NCBI GenBank assembly: GCA_010093705.1
Contig: MU006097.1
Coordinates: forward strand, 727,683-791,682
Length of the DNA: 64,000 nt
Source: Patellaria atrata CBS 101060
Lineage: Eukaryota; Ascomycota; Dothideomycetes; Patellariales; Patellariaceae
Direction: 5' to 3'
Both the position numbers and the translations under genes were made by a program. Shown piece after piece: positions 47,622 through 58,856 of the stretch (within the stretch, counting starts at the first letter, position 1; each line of letters starts with the position of its first letter). The notes beneath the pieces are model-generated. The model did not search any database and was not told where the DNA came from. It saw only the letters and a program-made list of their open reading frames with translations.

Positions 47622-48731
47622 ATGCCCTTCACGCCCTCAACCCACCCCGGCCTAATCCACCGCTACACCCGCCGCCTCATCGCCTTCGAATACTTCCCTC
47701 CCTCCTCCTCCTCCTCCCCCTCAAACCCAACCTCCGCCATCTCCCCAAACCCCCCATCTCTCCCCGTCGGCTCCCCCCCACCCCACCGCAACCTCCTCCT
47801 CTGGCTCGGCGGCCTCGGCGACGGCCTCCTCACCGTCACCTACCCCTCCACCCTCGCCGCCGCGCTGCCGACGAACTGGACGCTGATCCAGCCGTTGTTA
47901 AGAAGTAGTTACCAGGGCTGGGGGACCGGGAGTCTGGAAGGGGACGTGGAGGATTTGGAAAAGTGCGTTGGGTATCTACGTGGGGTTTATGGAAGGTGCA
48001 GGGTTGTTGTTATGGGACACTCGACGGGATGTCAGGTCGGCCTCAGATACTGCATGTCACTCGCTCGTTCTGCCGAGGGAAAGGGGGAAGGGCCTCACAC
48101 GCAGGACGAGGGGGATAAGGAGAACCACATCCAAGCACTCATCCTCCAAGCCCCCGTCTCCGACCGCGAAGCCCTCCTCCTCCTCCAAGGCCCCACCGCC
48201 TACACCGGCAGCATCCAGCTCGCCCAACGCTTCATCCACGACGGTAGGCCGCACGACTGTCTCCCCACCTCCGCCACCGCGGGCTTCTTCCCGACCCCCG
48301 TCTCCGCGACCCGCTGGCTCTCCCTCGCCTCCCCGCCCCCCGACCACACCGGCGCCGACGATCTGTTCTCCTCTGATTTCTCGAAGGAGCGGTTGCGGGG
48401 CACGTTTGGGAGACTCGCGCGCTTGCGCCCGCGGGTCCCGGTTTGTGTGTTGTATAGTGGGGAGGATGAGTTTGTGCCGCGGGAGGTGGATAAAGTGGCG
48501 TTGGTGGGGCGGTGGGAGGAGGTTGTTAGGGAGGCGGGGGGGGGGTGGGATGGGGTGAACGGAGGCGTCGTGGAGGGGGCGAGTCATAATATGGAGACGG
48601 ATGGGGAAGGGGTGGTGGCGGAATTGGTTAGGAGGACGGTGGGGTTTTTGGAGAGGGTGGAGAGGGGGGGTTGGGGGGGTGAGGATGGAGATCGAGATGG
48701 AGATCGAGATGGGGGGAGGGAGAGGTTGTGA
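47622..48731 (+). CDS. DUF1749 (UPF0613) alpha/beta hydrolase
   Basis: Single-exon gene of 369 residues in the DUF1749 family, which includes the fungal siderophore esterase SidJ. The nucleophile elbow VVVMGHSTGCQVGLRY (Ser in GHSTG) follows LLLWLGGLGDGLLTV, the strand and oxyanion-loop region. A late acid, Asp in VLYSGEDEFVP, and a His in GASHNMET complete a plausible triad. The N-terminus carries a Ser/Pro-rich insert at about residues 27-58. The extreme C-terminus repeats DGDRDGDRDG, from a short GGAGATCGAGAT DNA repeat. Codons end mainly in C before about 48350 and mainly in G after, a marked switch. A fusarinine-type ester-hydrolase function is possible but unproven. Confidence 0.82.
   Translation: MPFTPSTHPGLIHRYTRRLIAFEYFPPSSSSSPSNPTSAISPNPPSLPVGSPPPHRNLLLWLGGLGDGLLTVTYPSTLAAALPTNWTLIQPLLRSSYQGWGTGSLEGDVEDLEKCVGYLRGVYGRCRVVVMGHSTGCQVGLRYCMSLARSAEGKGEGPHTQDEGDKENHIQALILQAPVSDREALLLLQGPTAYTGSIQLAQRFIHDGRPHDCLPTSATAGFFPTPVSATRWLSLASPPPDHTGADDLFSSDFSKERLRGTFGRLARLRPRVPVCVLYSGEDEFVPREVDKVALVGRWEEVVREAGGGWDGVNGGVVEGASHNMETDGEGVVAELVRRTVGFLERVERGGWGGEDGDRDGDRDGGRERL
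48641..48678 (+). other. G-run cluster with quadruplex potential
   Basis: Four G-runs (4, 3, 6 and 7 G) with intervening loops of about 10, 6 and 2 bases lie in the last 100 bases of the DUF1749 gene on the coding strand. The spacing could allow a G-quadruplex; formation is inference. Confidence 0.45.
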
Positions 48732-49332
48732 GGTCGGGTGTAGCTGGGACGAGATTGTGCTTTTGAGGCGGGAAGGGTTGAGAGGATCGAAAGGGTCGAG
48801 TGTACGGTACAGTGGAGTAGAGTGGTATAAAGTATATCTATCACAAGTACAGGACAGGATAACTACCTGGCCTCCTGTCACGGTTCGCATCCATCTGCAC
48901 AGCTCACTCCCCGTTCGACCATCGCCGTATCCCCTCTTCCACTACACCTCCGATCAATCTGTACTCGAAGTACTCTCGGCACTATTCTGTCTTTTCTCCT
49001 CACTTATTTAAGGGATCGTCTTTAAACTTCTTGATACTGAGCAAGTATATATCCACTCTTGACCTCTTTATCATTCTTCTTACACCTAGCCTCGCGTCTT
49101 GCTATACAGCGGAGTCAAACGGTATTTGAAGAAGTGAGCGTACGTAAACGAGGCATACACCTCAAGGAAAGATATGGGAGTTTCTGTACTGTATAAAGGG
49201 GATATCTATTTTTCAAATCGGCGAAAATATCTACCTAAACGCCAGAGAAAACCTCATTCGTACTCGTGGCAATCCAAACCAAGATCCTCCAAAGAATCCT
49301 CAACCTAACGCTTCAAAGTCCCACATATCCCC
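48732..49332. other. Convergent 3' intergenic region
   Basis: These 601 bp lie between the convergent DUF1749 and DSC1 genes. G-richness continues for about 60 bases past the DUF1749 stop. No further feature was recognised. Confidence 0.4.
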
Positions 49333-51784
49333 TCAAAGCGGAGGCAACGTTTCCCTACAAACAGGACACTGCAACCGATACCTCATCCAGCCCTCCAAGC
49401 AATTCGTATGAAAGATGTGTCTGCAAGGCGTAACCATATATGCGCGTCTCGCCAGCAATCCCACCCTGGCCGCGCTCTCTTCCTCTCCAGTCTCCACAAC
49501 CAGCACTTCAAGATTCTGCATGCAGATTGCACAATCGAAGTTTCGTTTCCCGCTGTCCGTTGGCGACTTCGCAGTCTCGGGGGACTGCGGATCCGCAGTT
49601 TTGACGCCGATGGGCATGTTTCCATCCTCCATGTCATCCTTGAGGACGGGGTGGTAATCATACGCCTGCGGTAACCAGGTCGATGGGATGCAGAATCTTG
49701 GCCCGATGACTGATTGTGCAGCCAGCAGAACGACCTGGAGACTAACCCAGCTGCACAGGAACATGAGCAGTCCTCGCTGCGGAGATGTTTGGAATATGTT
49801 ATCTTGCATGCCGAGAAGGTAGAAGAACGGTAGCAATCGTAACACGCTCTGGCCTATCACAAACTCCCATCTTAAAGCTCTACGGCAGTTACGAACCGTG
49901 TTGCGGAAGAGTTGCGGGACCCAGAAGGAGAGGTACATGGTGCTGATCAAGGCTAGGTAAAGAAGACCTGCAGGAGGAGGCCAACTAGACGCATTTATAG
50001 AGAGGAAGATGAGAACAAAGAGGAGAAAGTAGAAGCGGGAGAAAAAGGAGCCAAATTCCCGACGGGAGGGGGTCGTGTTGTTAGTTTGTGTTGCGGTAGT
50101 TGTGGTAGTTGCCGGATCCTCATCTTGATCAGGGGGAAGGATTACAGGGGTGGCGCCGTCAGTACGAGCTGTGGCAGGAAGGGGGAGACCAGGAGAAGAA
50201 GATCGATTTGTATTTGCAGGCTGAGGTGCGGCTTGAGGGTTAGGTTGCGTACGGGTAGCGTTTGGCGGCTGTCTACGCCTTCGTTCGGGGGATTGGACAA
50301 TCCAAATGTCCACCATGAAACGAATGTTCAGTTGGTTGACAGCGATAAACGCAAAGAAAGAGACAATGAGTAGGGCAAGATAAATCGGCCCGTAGAGCAT
50401 ACTACCAGTCAGGAACGCGATTTGAGCAGCGCCATCACCCATGTTGAGCATAGCAATTGTATAAAAGCTCACACGGCTGCGAGTAGACGGTGTAGAGGTT
50501 TCTTTGCATTGGCGGAGCATGAGCCATACTTGGGCCGCGGAAACCATGCCGTAGAGGAGAACCACTTCCCGTTGGCGTTCCACAAATACTTCTTCTTTTA
50601 GGCCTTCAAGATGTTTTCCATCTTGAGATGTGTAGTCTGGAGGGCCTTTAGACTCTAAGGCGAACCCACAGTCTGGGGAGAACATTGTCATGTAAAATCG
50701 TAGGGGAGGCAATGGCGAATGAGAAAATCCTTTGGGATGCCTCAGATCTTCCTCATAGAAAGCCAAAGCTTTCTGTTTATCGCCACCGGATAAAGGACTA
50801 GCAGGTACATTTTCGGCAGGAAATTGTTGCAAATATAAGACAAATTCACAATGAGGTAAGGGGAAGAGGCTCTCTCCTGGATGGTCTGGAGTTGAAGCCC
50901 AGGGGTTAGTTGAACCATCGAGTCGAGTCTCCCGATGTGCAATCTTTTCAGTCAAAGTCTTGTTAAGAAGTGATTTTGACAATTCGAATTCTTTATTATC
51001 CAGTGCCAAGTGAGGTAATCCAAAGATTCCCGCAAATCTGGTATATTAGTCAGAACTGAAGCATCAATGCTTGGACGACCACTTACTTTTCGCTAGTTGA
51101 TGTAAGTATCAAGCCACCAGTTTCAGCGAAATGTACTCCGTGCAGTGTTATGGCCCAGCCTTCTCCAGATGATAGTTCATCGTAGATAGTTAGGCGGGCA
51201 TTTACCTCGCGGACTGTACGGTCGAGATTTGTGACTGACGCTCCTTTTTCCGAAATCAACAAGCCTATTTCACCGCTTTCCCCAGTAATATTCCATTGAT
51301 ATTTATTACTAGAGTATGTACCCTCTGGTAAGACAGCGGAAAGGTTAATACTCGGCTGGACATAGTCCTTCTCAAGGTTTGATCGAACCCAGTTGCCCAG
51401 AGTGTATCCAGTCACATTTTGATATAGCGGTTGGTCCTCACCTGGTTCCCCAAAGGCTAAATCTCCATCTGATATCTTCAAAGTTCTTAAACGGCCGTTG
51501 AAAGCTTTCTTTTTGACTTTCTCAAAGAAATCCCCGGGACCGGCTAACCAGGCATATCCCGCATCTTCATGGAAGCCAGTGAGGTTCAACTTCTTTCCAT
51601 GCTGTGGAATAAAGTCACCGTAGCGGGACTCATTTAAAACATTGAGAGAGGCACGTTCGCGCTCGATAGTATGAGAGAAGGTAAACCGCTGATGGCTCGA
51701 GGCTGCCACTGGAGGTTCGTTCGGGGCGGCCCATAACAGAAAAAATAGTATGAGGAAGGGAAGTGCAAGGCGCGCGTTCGCCAT
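49333..51784 (-). CDS. dsc1: DSC E3 ubiquitin ligase subunit 1 (Tul1-like)
   Basis: Transmembrane RING-H2 ubiquitin ligase of the Golgi/endosome DSC complex. In fission yeast and Aspergillus the complex is needed for SREBP cleavage and hypoxia adaptation; in budding yeast Tul1 does membrane-protein quality control. Exons are 51784..51087 and 51037..49333 (minus strand), 800 residues; the 49-bp intron restores TSTSEKFAGIFGLPHL. An N-terminal signal peptide (MANARLALPFLILFFLLWAA) leads a luminal domain with several N-glycosylation sequons. Multiple membrane segments lie between about residues 390 and 680, broken by a disordered P/T-rich loop. The RING at about 735-797 runs from CAICMQNLEV to CRHIFHTNC and CPVC. 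The spacing between the second and third metal ligands is unusually long (about 32 residues). Confidence 0.9.
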
Positions 51785-52578
51785 CTACGGGGCAGAAGTT
51801 CCCATTTCCTTTACCGGCCGAAGGGTTATCGGTGGGTTCGTAATATTGAGCGTAGGATTAATATTCTTAGGTGTTGATGCACTGATATTCGCAACCGCTT
51901 ACGTTGATAATAAGTTAAAGTTGAGCATGGGTCGTGAAGCTTGGCGGTCGGCGTTTGAACATCGGATGAGAACATACTGTAATCTACTGTACGTCAATAA
52001 AATGTTCCTTTGTCCCTTCTAGAAGATATCTCGCCTTATCATTCTTCGGGCTTTGCATCGTACGCTAGATAAATGAAGCTTTACAAACCGGGTAGCTTAT
52101 CCTCAACCCAAGCTCATTTACCCCAGTTGGAGACCATATTAAGTCATGCAGGGGAAAGTACCTCATCCCGATCAATGATATACTCCCCTCCTCATAGGTG
52201 CAGATCTTTAAGAAATAAATTGCAAATTCTTCATTTCTCCAGTCTTAAGTTTCTTCATTTCGTCATGTGTCCCATAATTCCACAGCATATGAAAGATTTC
52301 CAAGTCAAAACATATTCCTAGATTAAAATCGTCTCTATCCGCTAGAACTAGGGGAATCATCCGGAAGTAGAATCCTGATGGAGCACTTCAAGATACTAAC
52401 CAGTCTCGAAACGGATCATCGGCTTTTAACCCAATTCCGAGGCCACTGTTTGTTACGGATATAGTAGGAGAGAACAGCTTGAGGTTTATCACTACGAATT
52501 GAGCAGGCCAGACATTCTGTATATATAAGGACCTGAGAGCACCATGTTCAAAGATGGCAAAAAGCAAGAGCCCTTACA
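51785..52578. promoter_or_regulatory. Divergent DSC1/GH5 intergenic with GH5 TATA box
   Basis: In this 794-bp stretch a clear TATA box (TATATATAAG, 52520-52529) lies 50 bp before the GH5 ATG. Two earlier ATGs (52544 and 52554) sit in other frames; they may be upstream of the transcription start. No coding region is supported here. Confidence 0.55.
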
Positions 52579-53841
52579 ATGCGTCTCCAACTATCCACAC
52601 TTCCTCTTTTTGCAGCTTTTGCTGCAGCAAAGATTTACTATGCAGGTCTCGCTGAGAGCTCAGGAGAATTTGGTGTCTGGAGTGCAGACAAGATCGTAGG
52701 CTATGGGCTACCAGGGAGATTCGGGGTCGACTACGCCTTTATCAACAAGGATACCGTTAGCAAGCTCGTGGACGAGGATAAGATCAATACCTTCCGTGTT
52801 GCGTTCCTCCTCGAGCGCATGTGCCCTCTTTCCTACGGACTAGGAGCTAAATTTAACGAAACGGTATGACCCTTACTTGGAGACCCTATTCAAGAATATA
52901 CTGATACTCTCCAGCACTTCGATTTCTTCAAGGATGCCATTGACCATATCACGGTGACCAAAGGTGCATACGCCATCTTCGACCCGCACAACTACATGCG
53001 CTACAACGACCCATCCCAGCAACCCATGACGGGCAGCGTCATTGGCGACGCCTCCGACCCCAAAGCAGCCACGACAGCGCAATTTGCGGCCTTCTGGGGC
53101 GAACTCGCCGGTCGCTTCAAAGACAACGAGAAAGTAATCTTCGGCCTCATGAACGAGCCGCACGACATGGACAACAACCTCGTCCTAACCAACAACCAGG
53201 CCGCCATCAACTCGATCCGGGCCGCGGGAGCAAACCAACTCATCATCGCCCCGGGTGGCGGCTGGACTGGCGGCCACGCCTGGACCAAAACCTACCCGGG
53301 TAACGAACCCGCCAACGCGGTCGTGATGCACAAACTGACCGACCCGGCGAGCAACACCGCCTTCGACATCCACGAGTACCTCGACGTCGACTTCAGCGGC
53401 GGCCACTCCATCTGTAACCAGTCCGCAGCCACGAACCTCGCGCCCCTGACCGCCTGGCTCAAACAGTACAACTTCAAAGCCATGATCACCGAGTTCGGCG
53501 GCGACAACAACGAAGGCTGCCACGACCTGCTCGACGAAATGCTCACCTACATGGAGGATAATCCCGAGTATATCGGCTGGACGGCTTGGGCCGCGGGTCC
53601 GTTCTGGGGCCCCAATTCGGCGTGTTGCACGGATCAAAGACAGCTGGGGAGTTTGGAGCCTGGGAGTAAGGCGGCCAATGGGAGCCCTGGCATGTATGAT
53701 ACGGTGTGGAGGCCGACTATGCTGCCACATGTCCCGGCGGATCTGCAGTGGGAGGGTATTTCGAGCATTAATGGACCGGCGGGCGCGGGTAATGCTACTG
53801 CTGCGCGGAGGTCCAGGAGGTCGTCGAGATTTTCGAAGTAG
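52579..53841 (+). CDS. Secreted GH5 endo-beta-1,4-glucanase
   Basis: Glycoside hydrolase family 5 enzyme of 403 residues. Exons are 52579..52863 and 52915..53841, with a 51-bp intron. A signal peptide (MRLQLSTLPLFAAFAAA) indicates secretion. The acid/base Glu176 lies in GLMNEPHD, the nucleophile Glu288 in MITEFGGD, and the conserved His of DIHEYLDVD between them. The order and spacing fit fungal cellulases of the EGL type. There is no carbohydrate-binding module. The last 20 residues are a basic, Arg/Ser-rich tail (RRSRRSSRFSK) that is unusual for a secreted cellulase. Base composition is C-rich in the middle and G-rich at the end. Cellulose or mixed-linked glucan is the likely substrate. Confidence 0.9.
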
Positions 53842-54462
53842 ATAAAAGCTTATGTCTTTGAATGATACTTAGGTTGCATAGAGAAAATCTATGAACGTAT
53901 CCTGAATTGTGAACATCTTGCGTTTCTATCACCTCTGTTGGTGCAGTTGAACCGTTTCTCAGTCTGCTGTACAGTACACTTACCGTACGTACGTGGACTG
54001 TCAAGGTTCTCCATCTATTTGTACGGCTGTGGATTATATGACAGTCCGAACTCGGTACAGAATCGTCGTTGTGTGTACTGTGTAGTTGGAATGTTTTGTA
54101 TATTACAGTGTGGACATTTGTATACTTTAGTCCACCTATACCCTTTATTCGTTCTGTACTATTAGGATTTTCTGTACGGCTAGGTCATTCCACGCAATAG
54201 CGACATCCTATACAACGATACCAGGACCTCTCTAAACAAGGATACAGCTAACACAGGGACGGAGCGCGATAGGATCTTAGTTCGGAAACGAATGCTGTGC
54301 ACAGAAAATCTGATTTTGATTGCTGTAGAACCGCACTTCCCAACCACCATCACAACTCCAACATCTCGACCCTAACTCCCCTCCCCTCAACACCAACTCA
54401 CATGCACTCCCCACCCCCTTCCCCACCCGCTCAAATGCATATCACACCCAAGTCCCACACCC
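53842..54462. other. Convergent 3' intergenic region
   Basis: These 621 bp lie between GH5 and the MetE-like gene. The plus strand is C-rich from about 54340 on. No feature was recognised. Confidence 0.4.
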
Positions 54463-55807
54463 TCACGGCTCCCCCGGCCAAACCTCCTCGGCAATCTCCC
54501 TGACCAGCCTAAGTTTCGCCACCATATCCCCCTTACCCAAACAATTGCCACCCCTATGACTCGCAAACCCGCACTGCGGACTAACGCCCAACCTGTGCAA
54601 CGCCTCCTTAACCCCCTCCCCACCGACCCCCGCCCCACCCGCCATCGTCTCCGCGGCCCTCCTCACCCTCGCAACCATCTCCCCCCTCTCCTCCATCTCC
54701 GGAAACTTACTAGTAACAACTCCTAGTACCACATTCTTCCCGCGCGGTACTTCCCTCAGGGGCTCAAACGTCCCAGCACGGGGGGTATCATACTCGAGGT
54801 AAAAGGTGTGGACGTTCAGTTCTTTGAACAGTTGGGAGGCGATAGCGTCGTAGCCGCCCTCGGAGAAGTGGCGGGAGTTGATGAAGTTGCCGCGGCAGAT
54901 GTGCAGGCCCAGGTGCATGTCTGCCGGCGCCCGGGCGAGGCAGGCGTTGTAGAGCGCGATGTAGGATGTTAGGAGCGTGGGGAGGGGTGTTGTGTTGGAC
55001 GGGTCGGCGGACCAGCCGTCGATCATTTTTTGGGAGCAGAAGTCTGAGTTTGGGGTTAGTGTGTAGAAAAGGGGAGGGGAAAAGGAAAAGGGGAAACGCA
55101 CAGGCGAAGTTCGGGTCGTCGATCTGCACGTTGCGGAGACCGGCTTTGTATAAGATGTCGAGCTCGGTTTGGTAGGCGAGGGCGATGTCGTGGAAGTATT
55201 CTTCGTCGTTGGCGTACACGTCTTTGGGGTAGGCTTTTCCCTCTTTGTAACGGAGATGGTACCATTCCGGGGCCGCGAGCGTCAGTTTGATGTCTCCCCA
55301 TCTCTCCTCTGGGATGAGGGTTTTGAGATACTCGAATTGGTCGATGTAGGTGCTCTGGCCGGTATGTTTGATTTTGCCCACGCAGATGACGCTCTCGGGA
55401 GGGTGATCCATTTCCTCGTAGAAAGGAGCCATGTCGGGAACGTAGACGCGGAACATGTCGAAGGAAGGGTTCTTTATCTCTTCCATACCGTCTAGATTGG
55501 GGAAGAATGTGCCCCAGAACATATGGCGTCTGTATGAGTGGTATCAAAATCCGCATCTCTGACATGTGGATGGGAAGTAGGTTTTCTGGACATACCGAAA
55601 TTCTCCATCAGAGATGGCACGATATCCTAGATCGAGCTGAGTTTGAACAATGCTCTTGATCGCTTCATCTTCAACCTTCTTGAGCTCCTCAGCACTGAGT
55701 TCTCCTTTGTCAAACGCGTCACGCTTTTCAAGTAGCTCATCTGGTCGCAGCAAAGAGCCGAGGTGCTCTGCTCTGAAAGGGGGGTTGCGTTTAGCTTCTG
55801 TAGCCAT
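54463..55807 (-). CDS. Single-domain MetE-like (cobalamin-independent methionine synthase fold) protein
   Basis: Protein of 406 residues in three exons (minus strand): 55807..55596, 55529..55102, 55043..54463. It resembles only the catalytic C-terminal half of MetE (UROD/MetE-like barrel), about half the usual length of the full synthase. The start ATEAKRNPPFRAEHLGSLLR matches small MetE-like proteins. Zinc ligands are all in place: His261 and Cys263 (GLHICRGNF), Glu297 (FYLEYDTPRAG) and Cys371 (SPQCGFASHRGG). It may methylate a homocysteine-like thiol or act as another thiol alkyl-transferase; the real methyl donor is not known. It is unlikely to replace the canonical synthase because the folate-binding N-terminal half is missing. 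Confidence 0.85.
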
Positions 55808-57068
55808 CTCTTCCTATAAATCTTTTATACTACAAATAAGAGATGCAATGAAGAAATAGCTATTAGGCAGAGGATAGTCGACTCTCTTCCACATCCTTGT
55901 GCTGGGGGCCGCGTTGGTTTATATTCCAGTAGACTGGAAGTGCTTGGTTTCATAACGTCAATCTTTTCATACATATACGGTCTAAAGATACTTCAGACAA
56001 TGCTTACCCGGAGCCGGTTATCCTAAACTGCATGAGTGGCGCGTCCGGCAGTTAATACTATTCATAACTTTTGCCAGAGCTACCCCTCTATACCCCGCCA
56101 TGGTCGAGTAATGTTCGAATCGAGAGTATTACTCCGCACTAAGGTATAGATGCGAATATCTATATTGTTGGACATCGTGTGTCTTTGATTCGCCACTTAT
56201 GAATTCTAGGTTTTTGAATGGATATATTATTGTGCTGTACTGTCCAGGGGAAAGATCTCCCGCCTGGATGGAATGCTTGACTTTTCAAAGAGATTTTCTG
56301 AACTGGAAGAATGAGACACAAAACATGAATGATAGATTAAGTGTAATCCATGAAGTTACTTCAAAAGGACATAAGGGATACCGGATCTCATTAACAATCA
56401 GGTCTCCACTTGCATGGTGTTCTGGTTGATGCAGTCAGAGCCAACATAACCGCCGAAATAACAGTTCGTGAGATTTACTATCCCACATGGGTAACTTCTT
56501 CTCCTAGGATATCTGACATATAGTTTAAGGAATGATCGAATAAGAGATGGATATAGAAGATAAGACTACTATATTGAAGTTAAAGCGCCTAAACGGACAG
56601 GCGAAGCATTTGTCCCAAAGGTACAGTCGCGACTTCTTTCATACGTCTTTAATACTCTATAGGGAGAGTATCAAGGCATCCTCAGTCGAGTCCAGTACTC
56701 CGATTTACTCGAAAATGAATGCGAGAATCCTCCGCTGATGAGAGCGTGGGCTGCCACAGGAGTTGACTCTCATTCAACCTATATCACCTTAGTACCCTCA
56801 TTACTGACCCTTCACTCCCACGCCCCTCAACTTGAACGCAGGAACTATAGAGGTTATCCCCACCCTGTCATGGTATTCCAGTTTACAATCAAGGCCTTAA
56901 TTTGTGTGGTACAAGACCGTAAGATCTCGTAAAAGTTTAGTTGTACAGTACCGATTGTGTGTACATAAAGCTTGGAGTAGCCGAGAAACGGCATATTCTG
57001 CAGAGGGGTGGGAGATCTTTCCCCGTCGGAGTGAATTGGTGATATTGATTCCTCCTAGAAGCTTACGT
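55808..57068. other. Intergenic, nothing supported
   Basis: This 1.26-kb stretch contains the MetE-like promoter and the SSN3 3' region (both minus-strand genes). The open frames are short and without family features. Confidence 0.45.
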
Positions 57069-58856
57069 TCACTTCCACATTCTATCCTCGGCCTTATGTC
57101 TCTTAGCTGCGGGTCCAACAATAGAGTCATCGGGTAATCCACTTCTTTTAGTGCCTGGAAGACTTGAAGTCCGTATATCATTATCGTCTTGGCTCACTCG
57201 CCGATGTGGATATTCCACAGTTGAACCTTCGAAACAATTCATAGATGGTTTTTCGCCGGTAGTAAAATAAGGATGTTGCAGGGCCTTTTCAGCCGTGAGT
57301 CGCTTTTGTGGGTCGTATTCCAGAAGGCCAGAGAGTAGCGAGAATCCTTCTTGGCCGGGAGAGTCCACAGAAGAATTACTTGGATATTGGTTACTCTTTA
57401 AGCAGGAAGTGTACCATGTCTCCAAACCTATGGGTCTGTGAACCCGAGGGGTGCTAGCTAGGAGAGATTGCAGTTGGTTGTATTCGGGCATCGAGGTAAG
57501 AAGCGGCCATTTCTCTTTCGTTGGATAACCCATGATATCAACAATCTTCTGCATCTGGTTGCGCTGAAATGGGACAGTCTTTTTGCTATCCATCTTTGCT
57601 TCCTCTCCTTTGAAGATCGGCCGAAGGGAAAGTAACTCGGCGAAGATGCAACCAACAGCCCAGAGGTCGATTGCTGGTGTATAATGTCGGGACCCGAGAA
57701 GCAACTCCGGAGCCCGATACCATATCGTTACTACCACTTTATCTCCGTTGAAAAGGCATTGCATGGGTTTGTAAAACAGTCTTGCAAGTCCTAGATCACC
57801 TATCTTGACTTCACCAGCACGAGTGACCATGATGTTTGCAGGTTTCAAATCTCGATGCATGACCCAGCTCCTATGAAGATACAGTAATCCCTGTAGCAGT
57901 TGCCAAAGGATAGATTTGATGCTTCGAGCCGGGATAGCATGACGAGAGGGTTGGGTATGATGATGAATGATCTGAAGTAGATCATGTTCAGCGTACTCAA
58001 AGACAATGAAGATACATTTATCTTCAAGAATGATTTCAACGCAATGGACCACATTCACATGATTCAGCTCAGTACACAGGGCCATTTCTCGGATGGCTGA
58101 CTGCGAGATACCCGTGTACTGTACCTCACCTTCTTTGTCTGGTTTGAACCTACGTTCAAGTTAGCCCTCGATCAGTAATGTTCAAGGGATAATCCTCACT
58201 TTTTGATAGCAAACTCTTTTACCTCACCGTTTTTACCTTGAGCCTTGTATACTCGACCGTATGTTCCGCTACTGATGAAGCCGATGATCTTGTAACGCTC
58301 CATCACCCGTTTCTTACTGGTATAACCGCCAGATAGCATCTTGTCTGTAGCGTCTGGTTGATGTCCGTTGATTAGATGGTATTAAGACGTGGCACCGGAG
58401 TGTAATGGAAAAGTTGAAAAAACAAAGGTCAAGATAGAAAAGGAAGAGTGAATTGGAAGGACGAACAACCTTAACGATTTGGAATATCGAATACTGTAAA
58501 GACAGAAAGAATATTGCACAGAAAATTGATCAATTATCAGGGACGTTGAACGACATGAGAGAATTGCCCCATTCGGTGATGAGGCGACGGGTCTGCGGAG
58601 ATATCGCTTATTAGACAAAATGCGGTTGAGCGTAACCGGAATAGCGAGCGTACACCGATGATTAATATACAAAGCAGCAGCTCAAGTCAGACGGGAGTGG
58701 AGAAATGGAAGAAAATTACGGGTACCAACCATTGAAGGCAGCCTGAACGCTTTGTTTCAGCGTTTGTGTGCCCGTATGGGGACCATGGGGACCTCTAGCA
58801 GTAGCTGCGGCGGATGCAGGCCCGCCTGCGGAGGATGGTGGATTCGTGTTGGTCAT
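57069..58856 (-). CDS. ssn3: Mediator kinase CDK8/SSN3 (Srb10)
   Basis: Cyclin-dependent kinase of the Mediator kinase module, pairing with cyclin C (Ssn8) to phosphorylate RNA polymerase II and transcription factors; in yeast it represses glucose-regulated genes. Exons are 58856..58730, 58353..58200 and 58149..57069 on the minus strand (453 residues). The first intron, 376 bp with a GTTGGT donor, is much longer than others here. Catalytic features are the Gly-loop GFISSGTYGRVYKA, Lys in EFAIKKF, the cyclin-facing helix SQSAIRE typical of CDK8, HRDLKPANIMV, DLGLAR, and WYRAPELLLGSRHYT. Residues between the Lys and the helix (KPDKEGEVQYTG) are a CDK8 hallmark. The N-terminal 50 residues are low-complexity; their placement depends on the first exon being real. 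Confidence 0.92.

Noticed and set aside
48057-48890. 277-codon open frame antisense to the DUF1749 gene
   Set aside because: It exists because the GC-rich coding strand lacks antisense stops; the product is a P/T/H-rich low-complexity sequence with no domain.
56101-56160. Sequence GTTCGAATC resembling a tRNA T-loop
   Set aside because: No acceptor stem, D-arm or anticodon arm could be paired around it.
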